64,000 nt of DNA from Thermohalobaculum sp038534135 (GCA_038534135.1 JBCAXJ010000015.1:17913-81912); one strand, 5' to 3'. Shown: positions 8,897 through 16,523, counted from the stretch's first letter. The notes: generated from the sequence alone by a model not told the origin. Numbers and translations: made by a program.

Positions 8897-8921
8897 GTAG
8901 GGTGCGCAATGCGCACCCTAC
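8897..8921. repeat. REP-like perfect palindrome after coxM
   Basis: GTAGGGTGCGC, loop AAT, GCGCACCCTAC: an 11-bp perfect stem starting 3 bp after the coxM stop. The GTAGGG...CCCTAC ends recall dispersed palindromes common in proteobacterial intergenic DNA and match the style of the palindrome at 8054. It lies upstream of, and separate from, the terminator. Confidence 0.7.
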
Positions 8922-8937
8922 AAGCGAACAACCAAAC

Positions 8938-8964
8938 GGGCGGGCTGTGAGCCCGCCCTTTTTT
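8938..8964 (+). terminator. Rho-independent terminator of the cox genes
   Basis: GGGCGGGCT, loop GTG, AGCCCGCCC: a 9-bp GC-rich stem followed directly by six T residues. It ends transcription from coxM, 44 bp beyond its stop, and insulates pdeM at 9001. Confidence 0.9.
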
Positions 8965-9000
8965 ATTGTCGGACGGGTTGGACGCGCGTAAGAACAATTC

Positions 9001-9672
9001 ATGAACTCTCATGCATTCGAGATTGCCGGGAACTGCCTCGAGGCGCTGCCCTCCGGCGCGCTCTGGTGGCCAGAGCAGCGTTTGTTGGCAGTCGCCGACT
9101 TGCATCTCGGCAAGGCCGAACGACTAGCTCGGCAGGGCGGATCGTTGCTGCCGCCCTACGAGACAGCGGAGACTCTGGAACGGTTGGAGGGCGTGCTTGG
9201 CGCCTGCGCGCCACGGACCGTTGTCCTGGTCGGCGACAGCTTCGATGACCTGGGTGCGGCAGACGCCTTGCCCGACGATATCGCCGAGCGGATTGCGCGC
9301 ATGGCCGCTGGACGGCGCTGGATCTGGATTGCCGGGAACCACGACCCGGGTCCCGTTGATCTCCCGGGCACGCATCTAGCTGAGCATCGGGTGGAGGGAC
9401 TTTCGTTCCGGCATATTGCGGAGCCCGGTGGCGGACCGGATGTGTCGGGCCACTACCACCCCAAGGCCCGGCTTTGGTTGCGCGGCCAATCGATCCGGCG
9501 ACCGTGTTTCCTGATCGACTCCCGGCGGGTCATCCTGCCGGCCTTCGGGACCTATACGGGCGGGCTGAGGATCGACGACCCGGCCTTTGACCGGATCGTC
9601 ACGCGCGATGCAATTGCGGTGCTGACGGGCAAGCGGGCGATCGCCCTGCCCCGCTCCGCAGCGATGGCCTGA
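9001..9672 (+). CDS. pdeM: PdeM-like metallophosphoesterase (DNA repair associated)
   Basis: A 223-residue calcineurin-like enzyme of the family called ligase-associated DNA damage response endonuclease PdeM. Metal-site motifs in order: VADLHLGKAERLARQG (residues 31-46), LVGDSFDDL, WIWIAGNHDP, VSGHYHPKA. The short ADLHLGK and SGHYHPK forms are typical of this family. Relatives usually sit beside a DNA ligase and an Lhr-type helicase; neither is near here. It converges with a membrane-protein gene only 2 bp away. Confidence 0.82.
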   Translation: MNSHAFEIAGNCLEALPSGALWWPEQRLLAVADLHLGKAERLARQGGSLLPPYETAETLERLEGVLGACAPRTVVLVGDSFDDLGAADALPDDIAERIARMAAGRRWIWIAGNHDPGPVDLPGTHLAEHRVEGLSFRHIAEPGGGPDVSGHYHPKARLWLRGQSIRRPCFLIDSRRVILPAFGTYTGGLRIDDPAFDRIVTRDAIAVLTGKRAIALPRSAAMA

Positions 9673-9674
9673 GC

Positions 9675-10031
9675 TTACTGCGCCGGCATGGCGGCAGCCT
9701 CGGGCGCCGGAGGCCGGGGTGCGGCGTTCAGGATATCCCGCAGGCGGATCGCGGCGCCGCTGAAGCCAAGCCCGAGGGCCAGCGATAGAAAGCCCAACGC
9801 AAGGTACAAACCGCTGGCCCTGCCTTCGGCCAGCAGCGGCAGAAAAGCGCCGATGATGGCAACGGCTCCCGCCCCGAGGGCAATAAAGCCCGTGGTGATC
9901 ACCAGAGTACCGACGCGCGCGGCGGCTCCGATCTGCGGACAGGCCGAGGCCGCCTTGCCAATGATGGCGAGGATCACAGCCAAGGCACCGAGTCCGGCAA
10001 ATCCGAGGGCGAAGTAGACCAGATCCGTCAT
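9675..10031 (-). CDS. Hypothetical membrane protein, about three helices
   Basis: 118 residues with hydrophobic segments around 4-24, 43-67 and 74-97 and a Pro/Ala-rich tail (APRPPAPEAAAMPAQ). I recognise no family. It is the last gene of the minus-strand cluster 11269 to 9675, which begins with a GbsR/MarR-type regulator and contains two other membrane proteins. That context suggests an envelope or stress role under that regulator, which is inference. Confidence 0.65.
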   Translation of the reverse strand: MTDLVYFALGFAGLGALAVILAIIGKAASACPQIGAAARVGTLVITTGFIALGAGAVAIIGAFLPLLAEGRASGLYLALGFLSLALGLGFSGAAIRLRDILNAAPRPPAPEAAAMPAQ

Positions 10032-10054
10032 GGGAACACTCCTTCTATGGACGG

Positions 10055-10216
10055 TCAGAGATTGGTGAGCCGGAGTTCGTCATGGGGACGAATGGGTTTG
10101 CTCCGGTGCCGGACATTGCGGGGCCGGCCGATCCGGCGGCGCTGGTAGGTTCGTTCGACTAGGCGAAAAAACAGGGCGGCGACGAGAACGGCGATTGCAG
10201 TGCGGATCAGGCGCAT
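10055..10216 (-). CDS. Small single-helix membrane protein, 53 residues
   Basis: Starts at the ATG at 10216 (MRLIRTAIAVLVAALFFRLVE) inside the last codons of the upstream gene (10-bp overlap), so it is probably translationally coupled. One N-terminal transmembrane helix is followed by a very basic tail (RTYQRRRIGRPRNVRHRSK). No family recognised. The overlap and membrane-protein neighbours on both sides support a real gene despite its size. Confidence 0.55.
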   Translation of the reverse strand: MRLIRTAIAVLVAALFFRLVERTYQRRRIGRPRNVRHRSKPIRPHDELRLTNL

Positions 10217-10710
10217 TGTTGATCTCCGGTCATGGAGGAGCCGCGGTTGAACTTGTCGGGGGATTGGGTAACGGCGCGGCGATAACTGAGGCCAAACTGC
10301 AAGGCGATCATGGGAGCGGCGAGCATTCCGAGGCCAGCATACCAGAGCGCTTTTCCGTGAGCCTGCGCCTCGGCCCATCCGGAATATAGGCCGTAGAAAT
10401 AGGCTAGAGGAAAGCTCAGGGCGTTGGCGATGAATCCGGAGAGTACGATCGCTTGAATGTCGGGGCGGCCATCTTGCGTCCGAAAGGAACGGATGGCCAG
10501 ATAGAACGCTGGCAAACCAAATAGGACATATGCTGGAAGACTCATGACAGCGGCAACCAGCGTGAAGGCCAGTCCGTAGCCGAAGGCAAGGACACCCGTT
10601 GCTGCGAACCACATTGGGGCGACCACCGCGGCGGCGACGAACGCGCCCCAGTCAATCCGTGGTGCCGCTTCCTGTTGAGGTGTGTCGAATCTATCAGTTA
10701 CTTCCGTCAT
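10207..10710 (-). CDS. Hypothetical multi-pass membrane protein
   Basis: 167 residues. A soluble N-terminus (MTEVTDRFDTPQQEAAPRIDWG) precedes about four hydrophobic helices (near 22-45, 48-70, 88-108 and 122-142). No family recognised. It lies 25 bp downstream of the GbsR/MarR-type regulator gene and overlaps the following 53-residue gene, so the cluster is probably one transcript. Confidence 0.65.
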   Translation of the reverse strand: MTEVTDRFDTPQQEAAPRIDWGAFVAAAVVAPMWFAATGVLAFGYGLAFTLVAAVMSLPAYVLFGLPAFYLAIRSFRTQDGRPDIQAIVLSGFIANALSFPLAYFYGLYSGWAEAQAHGKALWYAGLGMLAAPMIALQFGLSYRRAVTQSPDKFNRGSSMTGDQQCA

Positions 10711-10735
10711 TTCTGAAACTCCTGCGAAAAATTTT

Positions 10736-11269
10736 TCAGCCAGAACTACCCGGCAGATACTTCGCGATGCGGGCGCCGAGCCTGAGCATCTTCACCTGCG
10801 TGCCATGCGGCAGGCGGGCCATCTGCTGATACCAGGTGTCGAACATCGACATGACATCGAGCGTCTCCTCCATGCGGGCACGAACATCGCGCGGGGTCTC
10901 GTTGTCGTGTTTGGCGCACTCTATCGCGTCTGAGACGGCGTTCATGGTCGGGGCGAACTCGCGGTCGCGGCGGGCTTCGACCAGAATGCGGACCAGTTCG
11001 AACAGGTCACGCTCGGACGTGAAGTGATCTCGCCGGTCGCCAAGCTGGCGCGAGACCCGGACGATACCCCAGGACTGGAGCTCCTTGATCGCGGTCGAGA
11101 CATTGGACCGCGCCATGCCGAGCAGTTCGCAGATCGCGTCAGCGGGCAGCGGGTCGGGCGACAAGTGCAGCAGCGCGTGAACCTGGCTGACCGAGCGGTT
11201 GACGCCCCAACGGTTGCCCATCTCTCCCCAATGGAGAATGAAGTCCTTCATGGCGGGCGTCAGTGTCAT
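10736..11269 (-). CDS. GbsR/MarR-type transcriptional regulator
   Basis: A 177-residue winged-helix regulator. The N-terminal FILHWGEMGNRWGVNRSVSQVHALL block and the recognition-helix region ICELLGMARSNVSTAIKELQSWG (about residues 44-66) are those of the GbsR-like branch of the MarR superfamily, followed by a helical dimerisation tail. It heads a minus-strand cluster with three small membrane-protein genes and is divergent from the enolase-superfamily gene at 11425. A 20-bp palindrome at 11284-11303, just upstream of its start, is a likely autoregulatory operator. Confidence 0.83.
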   Translation of the reverse strand: MTLTPAMKDFILHWGEMGNRWGVNRSVSQVHALLHLSPDPLPADAICELLGMARSNVSTAIKELQSWGIVRVSRQLGDRRDHFTSERDLFELVRILVEARRDREFAPTMNAVSDAIECAKHDNETPRDVRARMEETLDVMSMFDTWYQQMARLPHGTQVKMLRLGARIAKYLPGSSG

Positions 11270-11283
11270 CGTATCTTTCCGTA

Positions 11284-11303
11284 ATTTCTGTCTATTCAGA
11301 AAT
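11284..11303. promoter_or_regulatory. Operator-like palindrome upstream of the GbsR-type gene
   Basis: ATTTCTG, TCTATT, CAGAAAT: perfect 7-bp arms with a 6-bp spacer, 15 bp upstream of the regulator start, in the 155-bp divergent intergenic region. Size and position fit a MarR-type dimer site controlling the regulator and perhaps the gene at 11425. Confidence 0.55.
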
Positions 11304-11424
11304 AACCGTTGGGCGAGCCCGCATCAAGTCCAAACCGAACCATGCGGCGCGATATCGCGTCAGGATCAGACAGACCGGGCAGCCGTTGCTAGGATGGGCC
11401 GACTTCAGACTGGGAGGACCGCCG

Positions 11425-12519
11425 ATGCAACCCGCACTGACCTTTCGCCGCCTGACCGCACGCCCGGTGCTTCTGGAAATGGAGCGCCCGGTGGTCGCCA
11501 GGATCGCAACAATCGCGCATTGGCCGCTTATCCTGTTGGATCTTGAAACCGAGGAAGGCGTGACCGGGCGCGCCTATCTGGAACCGTATGTGCCCAAATC
11601 GATGCCCTATCTGGTGGCGATGCTGAACGACATGTCCGAGATGCTGGCCGGTGACCGGCTGGCGCCGACCGAGATCTACGAGAAGACCCGCAAGTCGCTG
11701 CACTTCGTGGGTTACGCCGGGCTGAACATGATCGCGGCCTCTGGCGTGGACATGGTGGTCTGGGATGCGCTGGCGCGGGCCGCGGACATGCCGCTGGTGA
11801 CGCTGCTGGGCGGCTCTCCGGGGCCGGTCAAGGCCTACAACTCGAACGGATTGTGGCTGCAATCCCCTGAAGAAGTGGCAGCAGAAGCGCTCGTCTTGCG
11901 GGATGAGGGCGGCTTCACCGGCCTGAAGATGCGCCTTGGCCGCAGCGATCCGGCGGACGATCTGGCGACGCTGGCCGCCGTGCGCGCGGCCGTCGGCCCG
12001 AACATGGCACTGATGGTCGACTACAATCAGGGATTGAATCTGGCCGAGGCGCTGCACCGCTGCAACCAGATCGATGACCTGGGTCTGGAGTGGATCGAGG
12101 AGCCAATCGTCTACGACAACTTTGACGGCTATGCCAAGCTGAAGGACGATCTGAAGACACCGCTGATGATCGGTGAGAACTTCTATGGCCCGCGCGAGAT
12201 GCATCAGGCGCTGCGCGTGGGCGCCTGCGATCTGGTGATGCCGGACTTCATGCGGATCGGTGGCGTGACCGGCTGGCTGCGGGCCGCGGGGATCGCGGCG
12301 GGATGGGGGATGCCGATGTCAACGCACCTTTATCCGGAGGTCGGCGCGCACGTGATGCGGGTGACCGAGACGGCGCACTGGCTGGAATGGCAAAGCTGGG
12401 CGGATCCGGTGTTGCAGGAGCCCTATGCGCTGAGGAACGGCGACCTGATCATTCCTGAGAAACCGGGTCTGGGTCTGGATTGGAACGAAGAAGTGGTGGC
12501 GCGGCATCTCTACGCCTAG
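11425..12519 (+). CDS. Mandelate racemase/muconate lactonizing enzyme family protein
   Basis: A 364-residue enolase-superfamily enzyme. The barrel carries GLKMRLG (candidate catalytic Lys), the metal ligands Asp in MVDYNQG, Glu in WIEEPI and Glu in MIGENFYG, and a His in MPMSTHLYP. The superfamily abstracts a proton alpha to a carboxylate to form an enediolate; racemase or sugar-acid dehydratase activity cannot be distinguished here. The second base position is Arg (KxR), not the KxK of mandelate racemase. The start at 11425 is supported by GGGAGGA upstream; the frame is open further 5'. It is divergent from the GbsR-type regulator. Confidence 0.88.
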   Translation: MQPALTFRRLTARPVLLEMERPVVARIATIAHWPLILLDLETEEGVTGRAYLEPYVPKSMPYLVAMLNDMSEMLAGDRLAPTEIYEKTRKSLHFVGYAGLNMIAASGVDMVVWDALARAADMPLVTLLGGSPGPVKAYNSNGLWLQSPEEVAAEALVLRDEGGFTGLKMRLGRSDPADDLATLAAVRAAVGPNMALMVDYNQGLNLAEALHRCNQIDDLGLEWIEEPIVYDNFDGYAKLKDDLKTPLMIGENFYGPREMHQALRVGACDLVMPDFMRIGGVTGWLRAAGIAAGWGMPMSTHLYPEVGAHVMRVTETAHWLEWQSWADPVLQEPYALRNGDLIIPEKPGLGLDWNEEVVARHLYA

Positions 12520-12612
12520 TGCTGCGACCGGGCTGTGTGAGAACCCGCATCAGCGGTCGGGTCGGGAACCGCGCCATGGCAGTGCACCGGGAAAATCGAT
12601 TGGCCGAGCGGA

Positions 12613-13377
12613 TCAGGCCGCCTGCCGCGAGAACCAGAATGTGTTCCCGAGATCCTCGCGCATCACGAAACCCAACGATTCGATCTTGCCGCAGATCTCA
12701 CGGACATCCGCATCTCCGTTGTCGAGCTGCTGGGGATGCAGTTCGATCAAGACCTCCCGGACACTGTCGGGCCAGTCAGGTTCATGATCGAAGAAGATCC
12801 GCTCCGACCCCTCGATATCAATCACGAGCACGTCGGGTTCGATGTCGTGGTCTTCACAGATCCGGGAGAGATCCCAGATATTGGATCTGCCAAGCCCCGA
12901 TGATCCGTCATCGGCATCGGCGACACTCACCTGGCCGCCCAGCGATCCGTTCGATTCCTCGAACCCCAGAACGCTGAGGGTCGGGCGAACCTTCCAAACC
13001 GGGAAACCGAAGCCTGCCACGACCTTCGTTTGGGGGTCCTTCTCCAACCATGTCGCCGAATAGGCCGCAAGCGTGTCGGAAGCCTCGACCGAGATCAGTT
13101 TGCCGGTCGGGCCGATCCGGTGCGCAAGGACCGCAGCGACGATCCCGATCGAGCCGCCCATTTCGATGACCTTCATGCCGGGTTCGACAAACCTGGCGAT
13201 GAGCTGGCGTTCGGTCAGTTCGTAGTCGCCGCGCAGAAGCACCCGTTTCACGCCGAAGGAATATGGCTCTCCGCGAATCCTGATGCTGACACCGTCGACG
13301 TCGATATACTTCGGCCAGATGAATTCCGGGACGAAGGTCTTCAGCACAAAGCGCCGGACTTGAAGCAGCAGTTTCAT
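12613..13377 (-). CDS. FkbM family methyltransferase
   Basis: 254 residues with a class I SAM methyltransferase fold. Motif I is MKVIEMGGSIGIVAAVLA; the acidic motif is LISVEASD. The typical FkbM ending DVLVIDIEGSE...VLIELHP is present. FkbM proteins usually O-methylate polyketides or glycans; the target here is unknown. I place the start at the ATG at 13377 (MKLLLQVRRFVLK); a TTG three codons upstream is the alternative. It lies 131 bp downstream of ilvE on the same strand. Confidence 0.85.
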   Translation of the reverse strand: MKLLLQVRRFVLKTFVPEFIWPKYIDVDGVSIRIRGEPYSFGVKRVLLRGDYELTERQLIARFVEPGMKVIEMGGSIGIVAAVLAHRIGPTGKLISVEASDTLAAYSATWLEKDPQTKVVAGFGFPVWKVRPTLSVLGFEESNGSLGGQVSVADADDGSSGLGRSNIWDLSRICEDHDIEPDVLVIDIEGSERIFFDHEPDWPDSVREVLIELHPQQLDNGDADVREICGKIESLGFVMREDLGNTFWFSRQAA

Positions 13378-13508
13378 GAGTTCCAAAGTCTCAATCCCTG
13401 GCCGTGCACAGTGAACCGTTCGACGGTTTCCGATGGGACCGGTCGATATGTGCGCGCATCGCTAAGTGTCGGCAGAGCGAATGGCAACGCGTCCGAACCA
13501 CGCGCCGG

Positions 13509-14363
13509 TCACTGGTGCGAAAACTCCCAATAGAGCGCCCGCGCGCGTTTCGCGATCGGGCCGAAGGGGTATTCGCGGTCGTCGAAACGCGTGATCGGCA
13601 CGACCTTTTGCGCATTGCCGGTCGAGAAGATCTCGTCGGCATCGCGCAACTGATCGAGCGTGATCGTGGTTTCGTGCACCTCGATGCCATCCTCGCGCAG
13701 CAGCTTGAGAACGCGCTTGCGGGTGATCCCGTTCAGGAACGTCCCGTTCGGCACAGGCGTCAGGGCGACACCGTCCTTGACCATCCAGATGTTCGAAGTC
13801 GCGGTTTCGGCGACGTTGCCGAGCGGGTCGAGCGACACGGCGTTGTCGAAGCCCTTGGCAAAGGCTGCGCGCAGCATCCGGGCGTTGTTCGGATACAGGC
13901 ATCCGGCCTTGGCGTCTGTCGGCGCCATCGAGTTCATTGGGCGCGAGTACGGCGTCGTGGTGATCGAGAAGCCGGTGGGCTCGGCCATTGGGCGCGCTTC
14001 CAGCGACAAAGCAAACGCGGTCGACTCCGGATCCGGGATGACCATCGACGGTCCACCCCCGCGTGCCCACATCAACGGGCGAATATAGAGGGCGGTGTCT
14101 TTCGAGACCTTGCCGATCCCCTCGCGCGCCAGTTCGTTGATCTCCTCGGCATCCATCGGCGCGTTCAGCCCCATGACACCTGCCGAGTCGACAACGCGCT
14201 GGCAGTGCAGGTCGAGATCGGGCGCCGTGCCTTCGAACGCGCGCGCACCATCGAAGACCGATGATCCCAGCCAGGCGCCGTGGTCCGACGCGCCCATCAC
14301 CGGGAAATTTCCCTGGTGCCAGGTGCCTTCGTACCATGTCCAGATCATCATGCCGGTTGTCAT
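13509..14363 (-). CDS. ilvE: Branched-chain amino acid aminotransferase
   Basis: A class IV PLP aminotransferase of about 284 residues that interconverts Leu, Ile and Val with their 2-oxo acids. Visible blocks: MIWTWYEGTWHQGN at the start, SSVFDGARAFEG, ALYIRPLMWARGG, AGCLYPNNARMLR, then NVAETATSNIWMVKDG and GITRKRVLKLL. The PLP Lys is replaced by Asn in the usual Y-x-N-x short form (CLYPNN), which should be compared with homologues. Of several in-frame ATGs I chose 14363 because GGAG lies 8 bases upstream. It follows the two leader-peptide genes by 60 bp. Confidence 0.85.
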   Translation of the reverse strand: MTTGMMIWTWYEGTWHQGNFPVMGASDHGAWLGSSVFDGARAFEGTAPDLDLHCQRVVDSAGVMGLNAPMDAEEINELAREGIGKVSKDTALYIRPLMWARGGGPSMVIPDPESTAFALSLEARPMAEPTGFSITTTPYSRPMNSMAPTDAKAGCLYPNNARMLRAAFAKGFDNAVSLDPLGNVAETATSNIWMVKDGVALTPVPNGTFLNGITRKRVLKLLREDGIEVHETTITLDQLRDADEIFSTGNAQKVVPITRFDDREYPFGPIAKRARALYWEFSHQ

Positions 14364-14423
14364 CGCGCCGTCTCCGAAATTCATCACGGCGCCATGACTA
14401 TCTCCGGAACCGCTCCGGCGCAA

Positions 14424-14630
14424 TCAGCTGTCTTTGGTGCGGAAACTCCGGGATTGATCCGCGCTGTTGGGGACGTTCGGATATGGGATTGGAACGGGTG
14501 ACGGCGGCGGCGGCGGGGCCCGAAGGACATCCGGAAAGATTGCCGTTTGCATGGGTGACGCCCCTGCCGCCGCTGCGACGTCGTCCAGCGCGTTGTCGGC
14601 CAGCGCCTGGGGTGCTGCTTTCTCGGTCAT
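14424..14630 (-). CDS. Leader peptide gene with PAAR-like (DUF4150-type) core
   Basis: 68 residues. Residues 1-23 (MTEKAAPQALADNALDDVAA plus AAG) match the leader of the upstream gene at 11 of 23 positions with the same length. The core has IFPDVLRAPPPPP (31-43) and PVPIPYPN (45-52), then NSADQS. FPDV followed by a Pro run and PVPIPYPN is the hallmark of the N-terminal part of PAAR-like DUF4150 proteins, which tip type VI-like spikes. It is far too short for a full PAAR domain. GAGG lies 7 bases before the ATG, supporting translation. Function unknown; the family link is my reading of motifs. Confidence 0.6.
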   Translation of the reverse strand: MTEKAAPQALADNALDDVAAAAGASPMQTAIFPDVLRAPPPPPSPVPIPYPNVPNSADQSRSFRTKDS

Positions 14631-14658
14631 TGTCCGCCTCGTGGGTTGGAAGAGCGTC

Positions 14659-14679
14659 GACGTCCAAAGATTGGACGTC
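14659..14679. other. Perfect hairpin between the two leader-peptide genes
   Basis: GACGTCCAA, AGA, TTGGACGTC: a 9-bp perfect stem with a 3-base loop in the 63-bp gap between the two small genes. No T run follows on either strand, so it is not an obvious terminator. It could be an RNA processing or stabilising element setting the ratio of the two products, or a protein-binding palindrome. Confidence 0.6.
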
Positions 14680-14693
14680 GCCCGGTGCGCAAA

Positions 14694-14921
14694 TCAGTAG
14701 GTCCACTCGACTTCCGTGTAACCCAGCGTGACTTCCTCAGTCGCAACGGGCTTCCCGCCGGTGCCGATGTCACGCTTGCCGACCGTCTCGAAGCTGTCGA
14801 CGATTCTGGATTTGGAAATCGACTCGCCCTCGATGTCGCCAAGCTTTAAGTAGCCGGCACCGCCGGTTGCGGTCTCGAGGTCGGAATCGCTCAGGGCCTG
14901 GGGCGCTTTGGTATCGGTCAT
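14694..14921 (-). CDS. Double-glycine leader peptide gene with Hcp-like core
   Basis: 75 residues. Residues 1-23 (MTDTKAPQALSDSDLETATG plus GAG) resemble a double-glycine leader (L-S-D-x-D-L-E-x-x-x-GG). The core begins YLKLGDIEGES (24-34), close to the start of type VI tube protein Hcp (FIKIGDVKGES in the Pseudomonas protein), and ends EEVTLGYTEVEWTY, like the Hcp C-terminal strand (ENVTLNFAQVQVDY). The roughly 100 residues in between are missing. AGGAG lies 9 bases before the ATG. No dedicated transporter or other type VI gene is in the window. Translation looks real; function is unknown. Confidence 0.62.
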   Translation of the reverse strand: MTDTKAPQALSDSDLETATGGAGYLKLGDIEGESISKSRIVDSFETVGKRDIGTGGKPVATEEVTLGYTEVEWTY

Positions 14922-14991
14922 CGATCAATTCTCCTGTCTGGTTGATGGGGAGAATTTAACCATCTTCGCGCGACCGCATCTGTACCGGATG

Positions 14992-16461
14992 CTACAGGAT
15001 GCGGTTTTCTTCGCAGATCTGGCGGAGAATACGGATGCCTTCGGGGATCTTCGCCGCCGGGATCGAGGAAAACCCGAGCCGCAGGAAGCGCGCGCCATCC
15101 GCCGGATTGCCGTGGAAGGCATCGCCCGGTTCGATGATCACGCCGCGCTCGAGCGCCTGTTCGGCGAGCGCACGGCTGTCCAGGGCCTCGGGCCCCTCGA
15201 GCCAGTAGGATGAGCCGCCGAAGATCGGCTGTTCGCTCCAGCCCGGCAGGTCGCTGTGCAGTGCCTCGTTCATGACCTCCCAGCGCTCGCGGTAGACGCG
15301 GTGAATGCGCCGAACCAAAACGTCGAAATGCCCGTTCGCCAGGAACAGGGCCGCAGCACGCTGGTTGTTGCCGGGTGGATGGCGCAGCATCAGACGGCGC
15401 AATGCGCGCAGCTCGCCAATCAAGGCGGAATCGGCCACGATGAAGCCCAGCCGCAGGCCCGGCATCAGCGATTTTGACAACGAGCCGACATAGATGACCC
15501 GTCCATCGCGATCGAGCGATTTCAGCGCGGGACGCGGCGTGCCGGTGTAATTGGTCTCGAACTCGTAGTCGTCCTCGATAATCACCAGGTCCCGGGCGTG
15601 TGCCTCGTCCAGCAGCGCCTTGCGCCGTTCCATCGGCATTGTCACGGTCGTCGGGAACTGATGTGACGGCGTGGTGAAGACCAGGTCGACCCCGTCCAGA
15701 CGCCCATCAAAGGCCATCCCGTCCTGATTGATCGGCACGGTCCGGATCCGCCCAGTGCGCAGCGCACAGATGTTGCGCATGTCAGGATAGCCGGGTTCTT
15801 CCAGTGCGACGGTCGTGTCCTGGCGCACCAGCATGGCGGCGATCAGGTAGAGCGCGTTCTGGGCGCCGAGGGTCACCAGGACTTCATCGGGTGCGGCCGA
15901 GATCCCGCGCAGGGGCAGAATGCGCCGGGCGATCTCCTCGACCAGCAAGGGGTCATCCGCGGCAAAGCGGTCCTCGGTCCAGGCATCGATCCAGCGCTTG
16001 CCCATCGCCTGGCGGACGCAATCGCGCCACTCGGCGATCGGGAAGACCTCGGAGTCCACCTGTCCATAGAGGAACGGATAGGGATACCGGTGCCAGTCCT
16101 CGGGTTTGATCAGGTTGCGCTGAGACCCCGGGTTCTTGGCAAGACGCGGTCCCCAGTCGATGCCGCCTTCGGGCCGGTTGACCTGATCGGGCCGCATGAC
16201 CATGCCGTCCACGGCCGTCGGATCGACATAGAAGCCCGATCGTTCACGCGATGCCAGGAAGCCATCGGAGACCAGCGCCTGATAAGCCAGCGTTACGGTG
16301 TTGCGGCTGACCGACAGCCGACTTGCCATCGCGCGGGTCGAGGGCACCGGGTCGCCGGGCTTGAGCTGGCCGAGCCGGATCGCCTCGATCAGAATCTCGC
16401 GGATCTGGGCCTGCAGGCTTGCCGGCTTCGATCTTTCGAGATGATAGAGCGCATCGCGCAT
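14992..16461 (-). CDS. MocR-type GntR/aminotransferase-fold transcriptional regulator
   Basis: 489 residues. The N-terminal GntR winged helix (LERSKPASLQAQIREILIEA, PVPSTRAMASRLSVSRNTVTLAYQAL, residues 8-66) is fused to a fold-type I PLP aminotransferase domain (VTLGAQNALYLIAAML, IIEDDYEFETNY, VGSLSKSLMPGLRLGF with the PLP Lys in SLSKS). MocR proteins sense PLP, vitamin B6 or amino acids and regulate neighbouring PLP-enzyme or transport genes. The start at 16461 begins MRDALYHLERSK; the frame is open upstream but without domain content. An inverted repeat at 16476-16523 directly upstream suggests autoregulation. Confidence 0.9.
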   Translation of the reverse strand: MRDALYHLERSKPASLQAQIREILIEAIRLGQLKPGDPVPSTRAMASRLSVSRNTVTLAYQALVSDGFLASRERSGFYVDPTAVDGMVMRPDQVNRPEGGIDWGPRLAKNPGSQRNLIKPEDWHRYPYPFLYGQVDSEVFPIAEWRDCVRQAMGKRWIDAWTEDRFAADDPLLVEEIARRILPLRGISAAPDEVLVTLGAQNALYLIAAMLVRQDTTVALEEPGYPDMRNICALRTGRIRTVPINQDGMAFDGRLDGVDLVFTTPSHQFPTTVTMPMERRKALLDEAHARDLVIIEDDYEFETNYTGTPRPALKSLDRDGRVIYVGSLSKSLMPGLRLGFIVADSALIGELRALRRLMLRHPPGNNQRAAALFLANGHFDVLVRRIHRVYRERWEVMNEALHSDLPGWSEQPIFGGSSYWLEGPEALDSRALAEQALERGVIIEPGDAFHGNPADGARFLRLGFSSIPAAKIPEGIRILRQICEENRIL

Positions 16462-16475
16462 GTCCTGCCCCGCCC

Positions 16476-16523
16476 AACTGGACCCATGTTGGATCCAAAC
16501 TAGGATGTATGGGCGGTCCAGTT
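16476..16523. promoter_or_regulatory. Nested palindromic operator upstream of the MocR gene
   Basis: Outer arms AACTGGACC (16476-16484) and GGTCCAGTT (16515-16523) are perfect 9-bp inverted repeats. Between them, TTGGATCCAA (16489-16498) is a perfect 10-bp palindrome. The region is 15 bp from the MocR start and 107 bp from the divergent Hsp20 start. The architecture fits binding by a GntR-headed dimer. Confidence 0.6.
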
